From positions 1-64,000 of the forward strand of contig VMER01000001.1 in the NCBI GenBank assembly GCA_007375645.1: a stretch of 64,000 bases of DNA, in the 5' to 3' direction. The position numbers were made by a program, and so were the translations under genes. Every line of letters begins with the position of its first letter. Within the stretch, counting starts at the first letter, position 1. Source of the stretch: Parcubacteria group bacterium LiPW_15. Its GTDB lineage: Bacteria > Patescibacteria > Paceibacteria > UBA6257 > 2-01-FULL-56-20. A model generated the notes under the pieces. The model searched no databases. It worked only from the letters and a program-made list of their open reading frames with translations, and had not been told where the DNA came from. Positions 32,853 to 40,958 of this stretch are shown here, one piece after another.

Positions 32853-32996
32853 ATGATTAAAAGTCATAACATCTTTAATAGCTTATTGCGGCAGGGGAAC
32901 TTCGATTCTCCGAAGGCTGTATTTATTGCCACCAATTGGGGCACTTCTATGTTTGGCGATTGGCGACGCATATTTGATTTTCAAAAACATAAATAA
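32853..32996 (+). CDS. Small ORF of 47 codons, possible leader peptide
   Basis: An uninterrupted reading frame from ATG 32853 to TAA 32994-32996, placed exactly where transcription should start. The peptide has no membrane segment or known motif. It contains two Trp (W29, W37) and several Phe. A hairpin (32984-32990 with 33003-33009) spans its stop codon and a terminator follows at 33016-33051. The exporter gene comes next, with no separate promoter visible. It may be a true small protein or a regulatory leader. Confidence 0.5.
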   Translation: MIKSHNIFNSLLRQGNFDSPKAVFIATNWGTSMFGDWRRIFDFQKHK

Positions 32997-33015
32997 AGGT
33001 AAATGTTTTGAAACC

Positions 33016-33051
33016 AACAATGCCTCGCTAATCAGCGGGGCATTGTTTTTT
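33016..33051 (+). terminator. Terminator or attenuator ahead of the ABC exporter
   Basis: AACAATGCC with GGCATTGTT plus an inner CGC/GCG, followed by six T. It lies between the 47-codon ORF and the exporter, so exporter expression requires read-through or an unseen promoter. Confidence 0.7.
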
Positions 33052-33082
33052 GAAAATTCAAACGAAAAGAAAGGAGTAGGTC

Positions 33083-34894
33083 GTGCGAAATCAAGGCAGT
33101 CTCCAAAACTCTGGAACGAATCCACTTCGCTATCTTTTCCAGAAAACGTGGCATTACTCGGCTGGGAACCGGGACAAGATAGCGTGGTACTGGACCATGT
33201 TCATCATGGCCGAGACCATCTCGCTTCTGTTCCATCCGCTCGTTATGGCCAAGCTGATGAACGTAATCCAGGCACAGGGCATCACAGATGCGAATATCAA
33301 ATTCCTTTTGAAACTACTAGCGCTCACGCTTGTGATCGAAGTAGTGTTCTGGTCGCTTCACGGACCAGCGCGGCTCATTGAGAGGAACAACGCGTTCAAG
33401 GCTCGTGTCAATTATCGCAAGCACCTCTTGAAAGGCGTAATGACATTGCCGATGGAATGGCATGTGGAGCATCATTCCGGCGATACGATCGACAAGGTCG
33501 AAAAGGGAACGACAGCGTTATTTCAGTTTTCGAAAGATTCTTTCGAGGTGATCTACGCGATAGTTCAACTTGTCGTGAGCTACGCGATGCTCATTTATTT
33601 CAGCAGATCGGCCGCGTATATCGTTCTGATCATGATGTTTGTCACGGCGTGGATTACTACGCGGTTTGACAAGGTGCTGATTGGGCAGTACCGAGACCTG
33701 AACCATGCCGAGAATAGCGTCTCGGAGAGCGTTTTTGACTCCATCTCCAACATAACTACGGTCATCATCCTCCGGGTCGAGCGGCTTGTCTTCGAGGCGA
33801 TCATCCGCAAGGTTGAAAAACCCTACGAACTCTTCGGACGCAATAACCGCATAAACGAAACAAAGTGGTTTTTGACGGAGATGTGTTGCAACGTGACGAC
33901 CATTCTTGTCATGGGCGCATACCTCTTAAAGAATGTCGGGGCCCATGAAGCCATTCTGATCGGGAACCTCTACATTCTCCTCAAGTATCTCGATAAAATG
34001 GGCGACCTCTTCTTTCGATTCACGGGCATGTACAGCGACATTCTCCAGTGGAAAGCCAAGGTTATGAATGCCGAAGAGCTGGCCAAAGATTTTCGGGCAG
34101 AGAACTTCACGAACCATGTTCTGCCGAAAGACTGGCAAACGCTCAAGATCGGAGGGCTTAACTTCTCCTATCGCAACGGAGATGGAGCCAACCTTGATCT
34201 TAACGACATATCTCTTTCCATCGCGCGCGGAGAACGCATCGCCTTTGTCGGCGAAAGCGGAAGTGGCAAAACAACTCTTTTGAAAATCATGAGAGATTTG
34301 TATCATCCGCAGAGTATGTCACTCTCGGTTGATGGCGCAATCATCCCGCAGGGGTTTGAGGGTATCAGCCGGGCAATCGCGCTTGTGCCGCAGGACCCGG
34401 AGATATTCGCAACTACTATCCTTGAGAACATAACGCTGGGCGCGGAATACGACGCCTCTTTCGTTAAACGATTCACGGATATGGCTTGCTTTACGGACGT
34501 CGCAGAAGGCCTGCCTCACGGATTGGATTCCTCGGTCAAGGAGAAAGGAGTTAATCTGAGCGGAGGTCAGCAGCAGCGTCTGGCGCTAGCCCGCGGGCTT
34601 CTTGCCTGCCACGACAAAGACATCGTTCTTTTGGATGAACCGACCAGCAGTCTTGATACGGCTAATGAACTCCGGATATATCAGAACATTTTCCGTGAGT
34701 TCGGCGACAAGACCGTTGTTTCTTCGGTTCATCGCTTGCACCTTCTCCCGCTGTTCCACCGCCTATATTTTTTCAGCGGCGGACAGATCATTGCCTCGGG
34801 CAGCCTGGAAGACTTACTGCTTACCTGTCCCGAGTTTCAGGGTCTATGGCAGCAGTATCACGAGCGAAGCGGCCAAGAAGGCGCTACGCGCTAA
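33083..34894 (+). CDS. ABC exporter, fused membrane and ATPase domains
   Basis: 603 residues: an N-terminal cytosolic part, about six membrane helices (40-320), then the nucleotide-binding domain. Walker A is G-E-S-G-S-G-K-T-T, the signature L-S-G-G-Q-Q-Q-R, and Walker B V-L-L-D-E-P. It is a half-transporter that would homodimerise. The exported substrate is unknown. It starts with GTG after an AAGGAGTAGG site, a Shine-Dalgarno-led gene unlike its neighbours. Terminator 34903-34935 ends the unit. Confidence 0.88.
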   Translation: MRNQGSLQNSGTNPLRYLFQKTWHYSAGNRDKIAWYWTMFIMAETISLLFHPLVMAKLMNVIQAQGITDANIKFLLKLLALTLVIEVVFWSLHGPARLIERNNAFKARVNYRKHLLKGVMTLPMEWHVEHHSGDTIDKVEKGTTALFQFSKDSFEVIYAIVQLVVSYAMLIYFSRSAAYIVLIMMFVTAWITTRFDKVLIGQYRDLNHAENSVSESVFDSISNITTVIILRVERLVFEAIIRKVEKPYELFGRNNRINETKWFLTEMCCNVTTILVMGAYLLKNVGAHEAILIGNLYILLKYLDKMGDLFFRFTGMYSDILQWKAKVMNAEELAKDFRAENFTNHVLPKDWQTLKIGGLNFSYRNGDGANLDLNDISLSIARGERIAFVGESGSGKTTLLKIMRDLYHPQSMSLSVDGAIIPQGFEGISRAIALVPQDPEIFATTILENITLGAEYDASFVKRFTDMACFTDVAEGLPHGLDSSVKEKGVNLSGGQQQRLALARGLLACHDKDIVLLDEPTSSLDTANELRIYQNIFREFGDKTVVSSVHRLHLLPLFHRLYFFSGGQIIASGSLEDLLLTCPEFQGLWQQYHERSGQEGATR

Positions 34895-34902
34895 AGTTCA
34901 TG

Positions 34903-34935
34903 ACCGCCAATATGCGAAAGCTGAGGCGGTTTTTT
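34903..34935 (+). terminator. Terminator of the ABC exporter
   Basis: ACCGCC with GGCGGT around an internal imperfect stem, then six T. It sits against the stop codon of the convergent PEGA gene. Confidence 0.8.
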
Positions 34936-34936
34936 A

Positions 34937-36217
34937 TTACTTCGGTATCGTGAGACTCCAGACTTTTCCGTCCAGGACGTAGTAGAGAATGTTTCCTTCT
35001 GTATCGTAGGCGGCGTTTGTGGAATTTGCGAGATGTTGGATATTTTCCGGATCAACCGCGGAGAAATCCAGGAGTCCTACTCCACTTCCGAGATTCAAGA
35101 GGAGGTGCCTCTCATCTCGATACCAAGAGACGGAATTTATATATGGATAAGCGCTGAGATTCAAGCGGACATAATCGCCGTCTTTTGAATATATTTCCAG
35201 AGTTTTTTCCCCGAGAATCGCGGTCCAGGCGCCGCTTGGAGAAAAACTGAATTGTCGTACGTTTTCGCTCTTTTTCTCCAAAGTGCCGCTTAAAAGATCA
35301 TAAAAATATAACTCCGCGTTATCTTGTAAGAGCCCCAGGATATTCCTCGAAGACAGTTGCATTTTGTATGTTTTTCCGGGAAGCGAGACATCAATCTGGG
35401 AAACTCGGCCCAAGAGTCTTTCGTAGGTGAAGATCGTGGAAGTCGCGTATTTTGCGTCATAGACGGCCCAAGCAATGAGCCCGCTTGCGGGGGACACCGC
35501 TTCTACGATCTGACTCTTTGTGGAGGTAAATATTTTTGTGGGGACTTTTCCCGCTTCAAGAAGAGAGACCTGCGCAGTGGAATAGGAGATCAATTGATTT
35601 GAACCGGTATCCAATATATAAGATTTGGCAGATGCGAGTTTCTGCGCGGAGGGTTTTATCCCGGCGGATAATTTAATTAGATAAAAATTTCCCTTGGAAT
35701 CCGAAGTTAAAAGTTCATTATTGTCTGCAGATTGGTCAACGACATTGGTTCCCGGGATCAGAGTTTCGCCCGCATATATTTTTCCTCCGATCTTTAAAAC
35801 CACCGATCCGTCCTGGAAAGTATAAATATTTTGCGCATCTTTTTCAGAAAAAATATCCCGTTTTTCAGGCAGAAGTATTGGATTGAGCTCCGTGACGAGC
35901 GATGGTTCTACGGAAACGGTTCTTCTCCAGTTTTCATAACCTTCCAATTCCAGCTCCACTTTGTAGGTTTTTGGGAAAAGGCTTTGGACCAGCACTCCGG
36001 AGCTTAAAATGCCGCGCGACTCCTCCCGCTTTTCGCCGTCCAGAAAGATATCGGCGTCCTTTGGATGGCTCTGTATATAAATCGCCCCAACCTTTTTAAC
36101 GCGCATAGTCGCGAAGTCAAATCTATAGCCCTGTGCATAAAGAATAGTTCCCGTTCCAAGCACCAAAAATACCCCCAAAAGGGCATATAAAAGGGCCTTT
36201 CTAAAGCTTTTACTCAC
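34937..36217 (-). CDS. Membrane-anchored PEGA-domain protein with a propeller-like C-terminus
   Basis: 426 residues. One N-terminal membrane helix (about 6-28) is followed by a PEGA domain (about 40-110, I-Q-S-H-P-K-D-A-D-I-F-L-D-G and the Y-K-V-E-L-E-L-E-G-Y-E end). A region of short beta repeats follows (about 120-426), resembling a propeller. Surface localisation is likely. GTG 36217 is preferred because TATAAT at 36224-36229 lies six bases upstream, with TTATCA 17 bases further. An earlier GTG at 36235 would overlap that promoter. Confidence 0.75.
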   Translation of the reverse strand: MSKSFRKALLYALLGVFLVLGTGTILYAQGYRFDFATMRVKKVGAIYIQSHPKDADIFLDGEKREESRGILSSGVLVQSLFPKTYKVELELEGYENWRRTVSVEPSLVTELNPILLPEKRDIFSEKDAQNIYTFQDGSVVLKIGGKIYAGETLIPGTNVVDQSADNNELLTSDSKGNFYLIKLSAGIKPSAQKLASAKSYILDTGSNQLISYSTAQVSLLEAGKVPTKIFTSTKSQIVEAVSPASGLIAWAVYDAKYATSTIFTYERLLGRVSQIDVSLPGKTYKMQLSSRNILGLLQDNAELYFYDLLSGTLEKKSENVRQFSFSPSGAWTAILGEKTLEIYSKDGDYVRLNLSAYPYINSVSWYRDERHLLLNLGSGVGLLDFSAVDPENIQHLANSTNAAYDTEGNILYYVLDGKVWSLTIPK

Positions 36218-36245
36218 AGGCCTATTATATTCCACAGATGTGCTT

Positions 36246-36272
36246 TTGATAAGGGTGGGACCGATGTATAAT
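36246..36272 (+). promoter_or_regulatory. Promoter of the structured RNA
   Basis: TTGATA-like -35 (36246-36251), 15 bases, TATAAT (36267-36272). The predicted start, near 36279, coincides with the first base of the closing stem of the RNA. Confidence 0.6.
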
Positions 36273-36278
36273 GTAGTT

Positions 36279-36396
36279 AGTCCTGTTCTGATTTCGGATC
36301 AAATAATTTTTCACGGGAGAGCGGATTGGCTTTGCCCCTTGGGGCAAAACCTAGCTCACCCACCTGGGAATCTTTCCCGGTAAATCAGGCAGGACG
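36279..36396 (+). ncRNA. Structured RNA ahead of a transglycosylase gene, riboswitch or 6S-like candidate
   Basis: A closing stem joins the two ends: GTCCTG (36280-36285) with CAGGAC (36390-36395), then CTGATTT (36288-36294) with AAATCAG (36382-36388). Inside are GGGAGAGC with GCTCACCC (36315-36322 and 36354-36361), capped by TTTGCCCC with GGGGCAAA (36331-36348), and a separate hairpin around 36363-36380. This makes a three-way junction. A terminator follows at once (36409-36447), then the gene. Promoter, fold and terminator together look like a riboswitch leader or a short stable RNA. It matches no riboswitch consensus I can recall; 6S RNA is usually longer. Confidence 0.6.
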
Positions 36397-36408
36397 CGAA
36401 ATTGGAAA

Positions 36409-36447
36409 CCCGCCCTAAGCGCATAAGCGCCGGGCGGGTTTTGTTTT
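36409..36447 (+). terminator. Terminator after the structured RNA
   Basis: CCCGCCC with GGGCGGG and an inner GCGC/GCGC stem, then TTTTGTTTT. It lies upstream of the transglycosylase gene. Confidence 0.88.
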
Positions 36448-36507
36448 CTGGTGTAAATGCGTTATAAAAAAGTTAGCTGTCCTATTGATATCGAGAGGAG
36501 AAGCACC

Positions 36508-37758
36508 ATGAGACTTGTTCGCATTCTTCCGCTTTTGCTTGGGACGACGCTTCTGGCCGAATCGCCCAAGCCGCAAGGATCTTTAACCACCTGGGAAAAA
36601 ATTGCGAAGGCTAAGGAAGTTCTCCGAATCGAAGAACCGAAGCCGATCTATGCCTCGCGTAAGGGCAAGGCTACGCTTGTCGGCAAGGAATCGCTTCGAG
36701 CGCTGGAGCGGCCTGACGGAACTTTTCATGTGGTTCGAATCAGGCTTCTCTTCGTAAGGAGGGGAAAAAACATCGATACCGCCGTTCAATCCGTTTATCC
36801 CGAATTCTGCGCGGCGGAGCGGATAAACGGCGGAGGAGTAAATGCCAGTTATCGCGTTCTCTGCGATGGCGTGGAAGAAACGGTTTTCGCCGGGAAGGAT
36901 CTGAACAGTAGGGGCAAGGAGATAACCGGTCCGGATGGAAAGCCGGAATGCTATGTTCCGTATTCCGACGCGCTGGCAACTCCGGAAGTTGTCGAAGCGG
37001 GAAGAGCGTATCTCAAAAAGCAGATATCGCTCGCCGCGAATGAGCTTCGCGCTCAAAGGGTTCACTCTCGCGGGATTCCCGGGAAACTTGTAGCTGACGT
37101 TTTCCAGGAAAAGATGCTCTACGATCTCGCGGTCATTGAACACGTCGACCACAAGGAATTCTACGATGAATCCACGGGGAAACTTCCCGAGAATTACACA
37201 CAGGAAAAAGTTCTGGCCCAACTCAGCTTGAACGGACCGGAGGCATTCTTCTATTCCAAGAGCAAGATTCGCGGAACTACTGCTGGGGCGCTTTGCCTCA
37301 TGCAGATAATGCCTTCAACCTATAACGACCGGAAAGAAAAAAGAACCGGGAAGATTCGAAAGGGCATAAGGAGCAGCTATCCCGAGGCGAGGCTTCCGTT
37401 GTCTGCCCAGGAAGGTTCCTGCGGGAGCCATGCTTCCGCTATCAAAACCGCCTACCTAGTGTTGGACTCCAAGCTTTCTGCTATGCAACCGGAATTCAAG
37501 CGACTCTTCGCAGAAGATCCTGAGACCTATGGCGTGTATCTAGCTGTTGCCTATAACGGCGGGGAGGTCCGCGCGAGAAATCTATTCGCGAAAACGAGAA
37601 ATCCAGCTTTCAAGCTCAAGGAGATTCTCAATGATCTATTCCGCACGTTGGGGCTCAAAAAAGAACGCCAAAAGCTTTCAGTGCTAAGGCAGGAGACTTG
37701 GATCTACATCAAGAAATACTTCGAACTTTCAAACATCCCCGATGCGAACGGGGAGTGA
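36508..37758 (+). CDS. Secreted lytic transglycosylase-like protein
   Basis: 416 residues. The first 17 or so form a signal peptide. The C-terminal half (about 245-375) looks like an SLT domain: E-A-F-F-Y-S-K-S-K, then A-L-C-L-M-Q-I-M-P-S-T-Y, and later V-A-Y-N-G-G-E. The Glu of the first segment is the likely catalytic acid. The enzyme would cleave peptidoglycan. ATG 36508 follows GAGGAG at a normal spacing. It is the only gene between two terminators and sits behind the structured RNA. Confidence 0.72.
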   Translation: MRLVRILPLLLGTTLLAESPKPQGSLTTWEKIAKAKEVLRIEEPKPIYASRKGKATLVGKESLRALERPDGTFHVVRIRLLFVRRGKNIDTAVQSVYPEFCAAERINGGGVNASYRVLCDGVEETVFAGKDLNSRGKEITGPDGKPECYVPYSDALATPEVVEAGRAYLKKQISLAANELRAQRVHSRGIPGKLVADVFQEKMLYDLAVIEHVDHKEFYDESTGKLPENYTQEKVLAQLSLNGPEAFFYSKSKIRGTTAGALCLMQIMPSTYNDRKEKRTGKIRKGIRSSYPEARLPLSAQEGSCGSHASAIKTAYLVLDSKLSAMQPEFKRLFAEDPETYGVYLAVAYNGGEVRARNLFAKTRNPAFKLKEILNDLFRTLGLKKERQKLSVLRQETWIYIKKYFELSNIPDANGE

Positions 37759-37763
37759 CTCCG

Positions 37764-37787
37764 ACCCCGCTTCACGGCGGGGTTTTT
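37764..37787 (+). terminator. Terminator of the transglycosylase gene
   Basis: CCCCGC, loop TTCACG, GCGGGG and five T, a few bases after the stop. Confidence 0.85.
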
Positions 37788-37821
37788 CATGTTTAAGAGA
37801 TTGCAGGGCTACCGGGAGGGT

Positions 37822-38017
37822 TTCACCGATTTATTTTCCGGCGGAAGAATTTCTTTTTGGAGAAGTCCTCGGAGGCGCTTCCGGCTTGGTATTCGAAGAA
37901 TCGGAAGTGCCGAGAGACAGCGAACAGCCGCCGCCGGAGCGGTTGTATCGCGATTCTCAAAAAAGGAATTCTGAAGCTAGTCGGGCTGCCGGGAAAATTT
38001 CACTACTCGGCTTTTAG
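37822..38017 (+). other. Open stretch with coding-like codons, possible gene remnant
   Basis: One plus-strand frame is open to TAG at 38015-38017 and reads like protein (I-Y-F-P-A-E-E-F-L-F-G-E-V-L-G-G-A-S-G-L). It has no convincing start or ribosome site. A second frame (37789-37974) begins with ATG but reads as arginine-rich, so it is less likely. It may be the end of a decayed gene. Confidence 0.22.
37978..37995 (-). repeat. Direct copy of the tRNA-Pro 3' end
   Basis: Eighteen bases identical to 38158-38175, covering the 3' T-stem, acceptor and discriminator of tRNA-Pro. The rest of the tRNA is absent. Confidence 0.65.
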
Positions 38018-38027
38018 CCTGTGTTTT

Positions 38028-38098
38028 CCGAACCCACGGTTCTGAATAATCTCCTCCACGGAGGGGACGATATTGCGTCCCCTCCGACCCACCCCTCC
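38028..38098 (-). repeat. Hairpin-tail repeat, copy 3
   Basis: On the minus strand: GGTCGGAGGGGACG pairing with CGTCCCCTCC, then ATTATTCAGAACCGTGGGTT. The order is as in copies 1 and 2, but the stem sequence differs and still pairs. Confidence 0.6.
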
Positions 38099-38113
38099 GT
38101 TCAATTCCCGGCA
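38099..38113 (+). repeat. Inverted copy of the tRNA-Pro T-arm
   Basis: Fifteen bases that are the exact reverse complement of 38167-38181, the T-loop and 3' T-stem of tRNA-Pro. The tRNA terminator lies between. Same design as 25-39. Confidence 0.75.
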
Positions 38114-38121
38114 CAAAAAAT

Positions 38122-38154
38122 AAAATAGCCTGCCGATAAAAGGCAAGCTATTTT
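38122..38154 (-). terminator. Terminator of tRNA-Pro
   Basis: AAAATAGC-x-TGCC pairs with GGCA-x-GCTATTTT. The minus strand continues into a T-rich tail ending in TTTTTT. Confidence 0.8.
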
Positions 38155-38160
38155 ATTTAG

Positions 38161-38231
38161 TCGGGCTGCCGGGAATTGAACCCGGTCTACATGCACCCCA
38201 TGCATGCGTACTACCGGTATACTACAGCCCG
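38161..38231 (-). tRNA. tRNA-Pro (GGG)
   Basis: Acceptor CGGGCTG/CAGCCCG, anticodon arm CATGC/GCATG with loop ATGGGGT (anticodon GGG), T-arm CCGGG/CCCGG with loop TTCAATT, discriminator A. C1-G72 is usual for tRNA-Pro. Confidence 0.92.
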
Positions 38232-38276
38232 CTGAACATTGATTTTGAACTAACGACGACCGAATCACCCTACCAC

Positions 38277-38461
38277 GGTTCATATAATCCTGTCCTCCAA
38301 AGCAGAACGACGGAGGATATACTACAGCCCGAAGTGAAGAGTAAAATGATTGCTCGCGATCATTTTAGCTAAACGATAGGGATGAAAGCTATACTTACAG
38401 CCCGTAACGAGGAGCGAAATGATTATATCCTACATCGCCATTTTCTCCGAACAAATCTTAG
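38277..38461. repeat. Tandem imperfect units carrying tRNA-Pro 5'-end fragments
   Basis: 38279-38316 is a palindromic element (CCTCC/GGAGG arms, preceded by TTCATATAATCCTGTCC). 38318-38331 repeats the first 14 bases of tRNA-Pro, and 38390-38404 does so with one inserted base. Each fragment is followed by a related segment (GAAGAGTAAAATGATT and GAGGAGCGAAATGATT). No ORF of note is present. Confidence 0.5.
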
Positions 38462-39487
38462 CTAGGACGATCTTATGACATGTTTTTTGGGCGGCGGCGG
38501 TTCCTTTATGCCTTTCGCCACAAAAATAGGTTCTTCTTCGTCCGCATAATTTGTGAAGAGGGCGTCTACTTGAATTTTAATCTCATTGTATATTTCGTCT
38601 TTTCTTACGGCGGCAAATATGGCGTCTTGCAGCGCCTTATCTTTTGGCATTTTGTCTCGTATCACCTCCTCAATTCCCTGAAGGTCGCTTTTTATCGGCT
38701 GAATAATACTGCTTCCTCCGGTCTGCTCCGCCAGTTTCAAATATGCCCGCAATTGCAGAAGAATCTCGTAGAGAATTACAAATTGCATTATATGTTGCTC
38801 GAGCTTTTGTGAGGCAGCATCTATCTCTGCTGGGGCATTATATTCATCAATATTTTCCAGGTCGTACGTCACACCGGCAAGTGCCGAATTTTTTTTACGG
38901 TCCGCACCGATGGCCACCAGGGGAACGTTATTTAATTCACCGTTGTATCTATCTGTTTTGAAGTACTTAACGCCGGGGAGTTTCTTTTTAAGGATCAAAT
39001 CGCGTTGTCGACGCATTTTACCTGGAATCTCGGAGGCGCTTACGGTAGTATCTATCCCGACTGCCAATTGTTGCGCTCCATTCAGTTCGGCGACGATGTC
39101 CACGCCGCCAAAATAATCGTCTATCTTGGAAGCGGGTCTAATCGTAGAATTTTTACCCAGCCACTTTCCATTTTGCAGAGCATAGATCGTCGCCATTTCG
39201 GAAATTTTGGCCCGGTCTCTTGAAAAAACCGCTTCTGGGTCGACTGCCAAATTATGTTCTCTTTCCCGCTCACGCTTGATTTCCTCTCCTTTTATCCTTG
39301 ATCTATCTGCCATCGCGTTTTCGCTGGGATTCCCAGAGGAGGATTCCATCGGGATCCTTTGGCTTTCTATTTTCGCTTCCAATATTCTAGATAGCCTTTT
39401 TTCCTTGTCGGACAATTCGCCACGTTCGCCCAAAAAACCACCCTTTTTTTCATTGGATGGAAGAAACTCTTGCGGTCTTTCTCTCAT
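38462..39487 (-). CDS. Hypothetical protein, possible nuclease-like core
   Basis: 341 residues. The N-terminal third is charged and probably disordered. The middle (about 120-180) reads I-D-D-Y-F-G-G-V-D-I-V-A-E-L, then L-A-V-G-I-D-T-T-V, which could be a PD-(D/E)xK-like sheet but lacks a clear Lys. The C-terminal part is helical with a Pro-rich end. No family recognised. No Shine-Dalgarno site stands out. Confidence 0.6.
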   Translation of the reverse strand: MRERPQEFLPSNEKKGGFLGERGELSDKEKRLSRILEAKIESQRIPMESSSGNPSENAMADRSRIKGEEIKREREREHNLAVDPEAVFSRDRAKISEMATIYALQNGKWLGKNSTIRPASKIDDYFGGVDIVAELNGAQQLAVGIDTTVSASEIPGKMRRQRDLILKKKLPGVKYFKTDRYNGELNNVPLVAIGADRKKNSALAGVTYDLENIDEYNAPAEIDAASQKLEQHIMQFVILYEILLQLRAYLKLAEQTGGSSIIQPIKSDLQGIEEVIRDKMPKDKALQDAIFAAVRKDEIYNEIKIQVDALFTNYADEEEPIFVAKGIKEPPPPKKHVIRSS

Positions 39488-39493
39488 ATCTTT

Positions 39494-39679
39494 TTATCTA
39501 GGCTTCTTTACGAGAGTCTTTATGCAACGGGTGCAAAGCCTGGCTTTTTTACCGTCCAATTTAGACCATTGTAAGTTCGGGTAGCGGCGGGATTTAGTCG
39601 TCGGATTGTAGTGACCGCGCATAAGAACGCGCTTACCGGCGATTATTGATCCTTTTCCGCATTTTGCACAGCTGAACAT
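39494..39679 (-). CDS. rpmB: Ribosomal protein bL28
   Basis: 61 residues of the 50S subunit with two Cys pairs (C-A-K-C near the start, C-T-R-C near the end), a zinc-binding form. A promoter TTGCTT, 16 bases, TAGAAT lies at 39713-39740 (minus), so a leader of about 25 bases precedes ATG. Confidence 0.9.
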   Translation of the reverse strand: MFSCAKCGKGSIIAGKRVLMRGHYNPTTKSRRYPNLQWSKLDGKKARLCTRCIKTLVKKPR

Positions 39680-39712
39680 GGTGGGGATTTGGCTGTTGGT
39701 TTAAGTCTCCAT

Positions 39713-39740
39713 ATTCTAACGTATACGCATAAAAAAGCAA
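39713..39740 (-). promoter_or_regulatory. Promoter of rpmB
   Basis: Minus strand TTGCTT, 16 bases, TAGAAT, between hsp20 and rpmB. Confidence 0.6.
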
Positions 39741-39760
39741 CTTTTAGGGCGTTTTGGGCG

Positions 39761-40231
39761 CTACCTGGAGCTCACCTTTAGTTTCTTGGCTTGGCCCCTC
39801 GTGCGTTTTGGCATGCGGACCGTCAAAATGCCATTCTCGAACTCGGCTTTTGAGGCATCCGCGTCTACTTCTTCCGGCAAGATTATGGAGCGCGAAAAAC
39901 GGCCCCAGTAGCACTCCTGAAGATCGTAGTCTTTGTCATGTATCTCGCGATTCTTTCTTCTCTCTCCTTTGATCGTTATGGAGTCCGGGGTTATATCAAT
40001 ATCGATATCTTCCGGGTTCACTCCGGCGATCGCCGATTCCACCACGACTTCGGTGGGGGTGCGATAAACGTCCAGAGTAAGCACTCCCTCTCCAAGTTCC
40101 TGGGGTTCCGCTTCTTTCCGAACTTTTCGTTCTGCCACGCTACCGCTCGCTTTGGCAAGTTCTATCTCGTAAAGATTTTCCGACTGACCGTCGTAGCTCG
40201 GCACTCCCTCAAAATATTTTTCTTCCGGCAT
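39761..40231 (-). CDS. Small heat shock protein Hsp20
   Basis: 156 residues. ATP-independent holdase chaperone. An acidic N-terminal arm of about 50 residues is followed by the alpha-crystallin domain (A-G-V-N-P-E-D-I-D-I, E-C-Y-W-G-R-F-S-R-S-I-I-L-P, and F-E-N-G-I-L-T-V-R-M-P). Starts two bases after the PrsW-like gene, so the two may be co-expressed. No CIRCE or HAIR-type element was seen. Confidence 0.92.
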   Translation of the reverse strand: MPEEKYFEGVPSYDGQSENLYEIELAKASGSVAERKVRKEAEPQELGEGVLTLDVYRTPTEVVVESAIAGVNPEDIDIDITPDSITIKGERRKNREIHDKDYDLQECYWGRFSRSIILPEEVDADASKAEFENGILTVRMPKRTRGQAKKLKVSSR

Positions 40232-40232
40232 A

Positions 40233-40919
40233 TCAGATCTTTTTGTTTTTGAATTTTTCGAAGTCGGCCAGGACGAAGAAGCCGACTATCATTAAGAATA
40301 TTATTGGCTGGAAATAGCTTTCAAAGCTCAGTATAAGGTAGTTGAAAAACGCGTGCAACACGGTGGCGACGACGATTCCGGTCAAAAGAATTCGGACCCT
40401 TCCAAATTCACGGATAGACCAGGCCCAATGGTAGCCAATGACCGCTCCGGTTAGGGCGTGAAGCAGGGTGGCGCCAACAAAGCGGAAAGAGATCATTTCA
40501 AAAATATTGGCATTCGCGGCCGCAATCCCGCCCTGCAGAAAGGGGGATGTCAGCGCGCCGATATTTTCGAGAGTCGCGAATCCCAGGGCAGCTACGAGAG
40601 AATAGATCATCGCGTCTATCGGTTCGTCAAAGGCAGGACTTTTCCGAACCGCAGATCTGGCAGATAAAAATTTTGTAACCTCCTCTATGAGAGAAAGTCC
40701 CGCGAGCGAAAGCAGGGGAAACAGTATTCCCGGTCCGCCGGAAGGTACGTATTGATTAAAGGCCAGTTCCAATCCTAGCGCGATTATCGCGCCGAGCATT
40801 CCATAGCAGAAAGTTTTAAAGATTAATCGTTTCGGTTCCGGATGCGGATCTTCCTGCATATAAAAGTAAAGCCAGGCGAAGCCCGGAATGAAGCCCAAAA
40901 TTATTGCCAGCCAACCCAT
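40233..40919 (-). CDS. PrsW family intramembrane metalloprotease
   Basis: 228 residues with about eight hydrophobic spans. E-E-V-T-K near residue 80 and two later His motifs (H-A-L-T-G and H-A-F-F-N) are the expected metal-binding triad. In Firmicutes PrsW cleaves an anti-sigma factor. No anti-sigma gene is nearby, and the family also includes proteins of unknown target. Confidence 0.85.
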   Translation of the reverse strand: MGWLAIILGFIPGFAWLYFYMQEDPHPEPKRLIFKTFCYGMLGAIIALGLELAFNQYVPSGGPGILFPLLSLAGLSLIEEVTKFLSARSAVRKSPAFDEPIDAMIYSLVAALGFATLENIGALTSPFLQGGIAAANANIFEMISFRFVGATLLHALTGAVIGYHWAWSIREFGRVRILLTGIVVATVLHAFFNYLILSFESYFQPIIFLMIVGFFVLADFEKFKNKKI

Positions 40920-40958
40920 GGAGCAATTATATCCAAGCGGGAGCGGGGACTCAAATCG

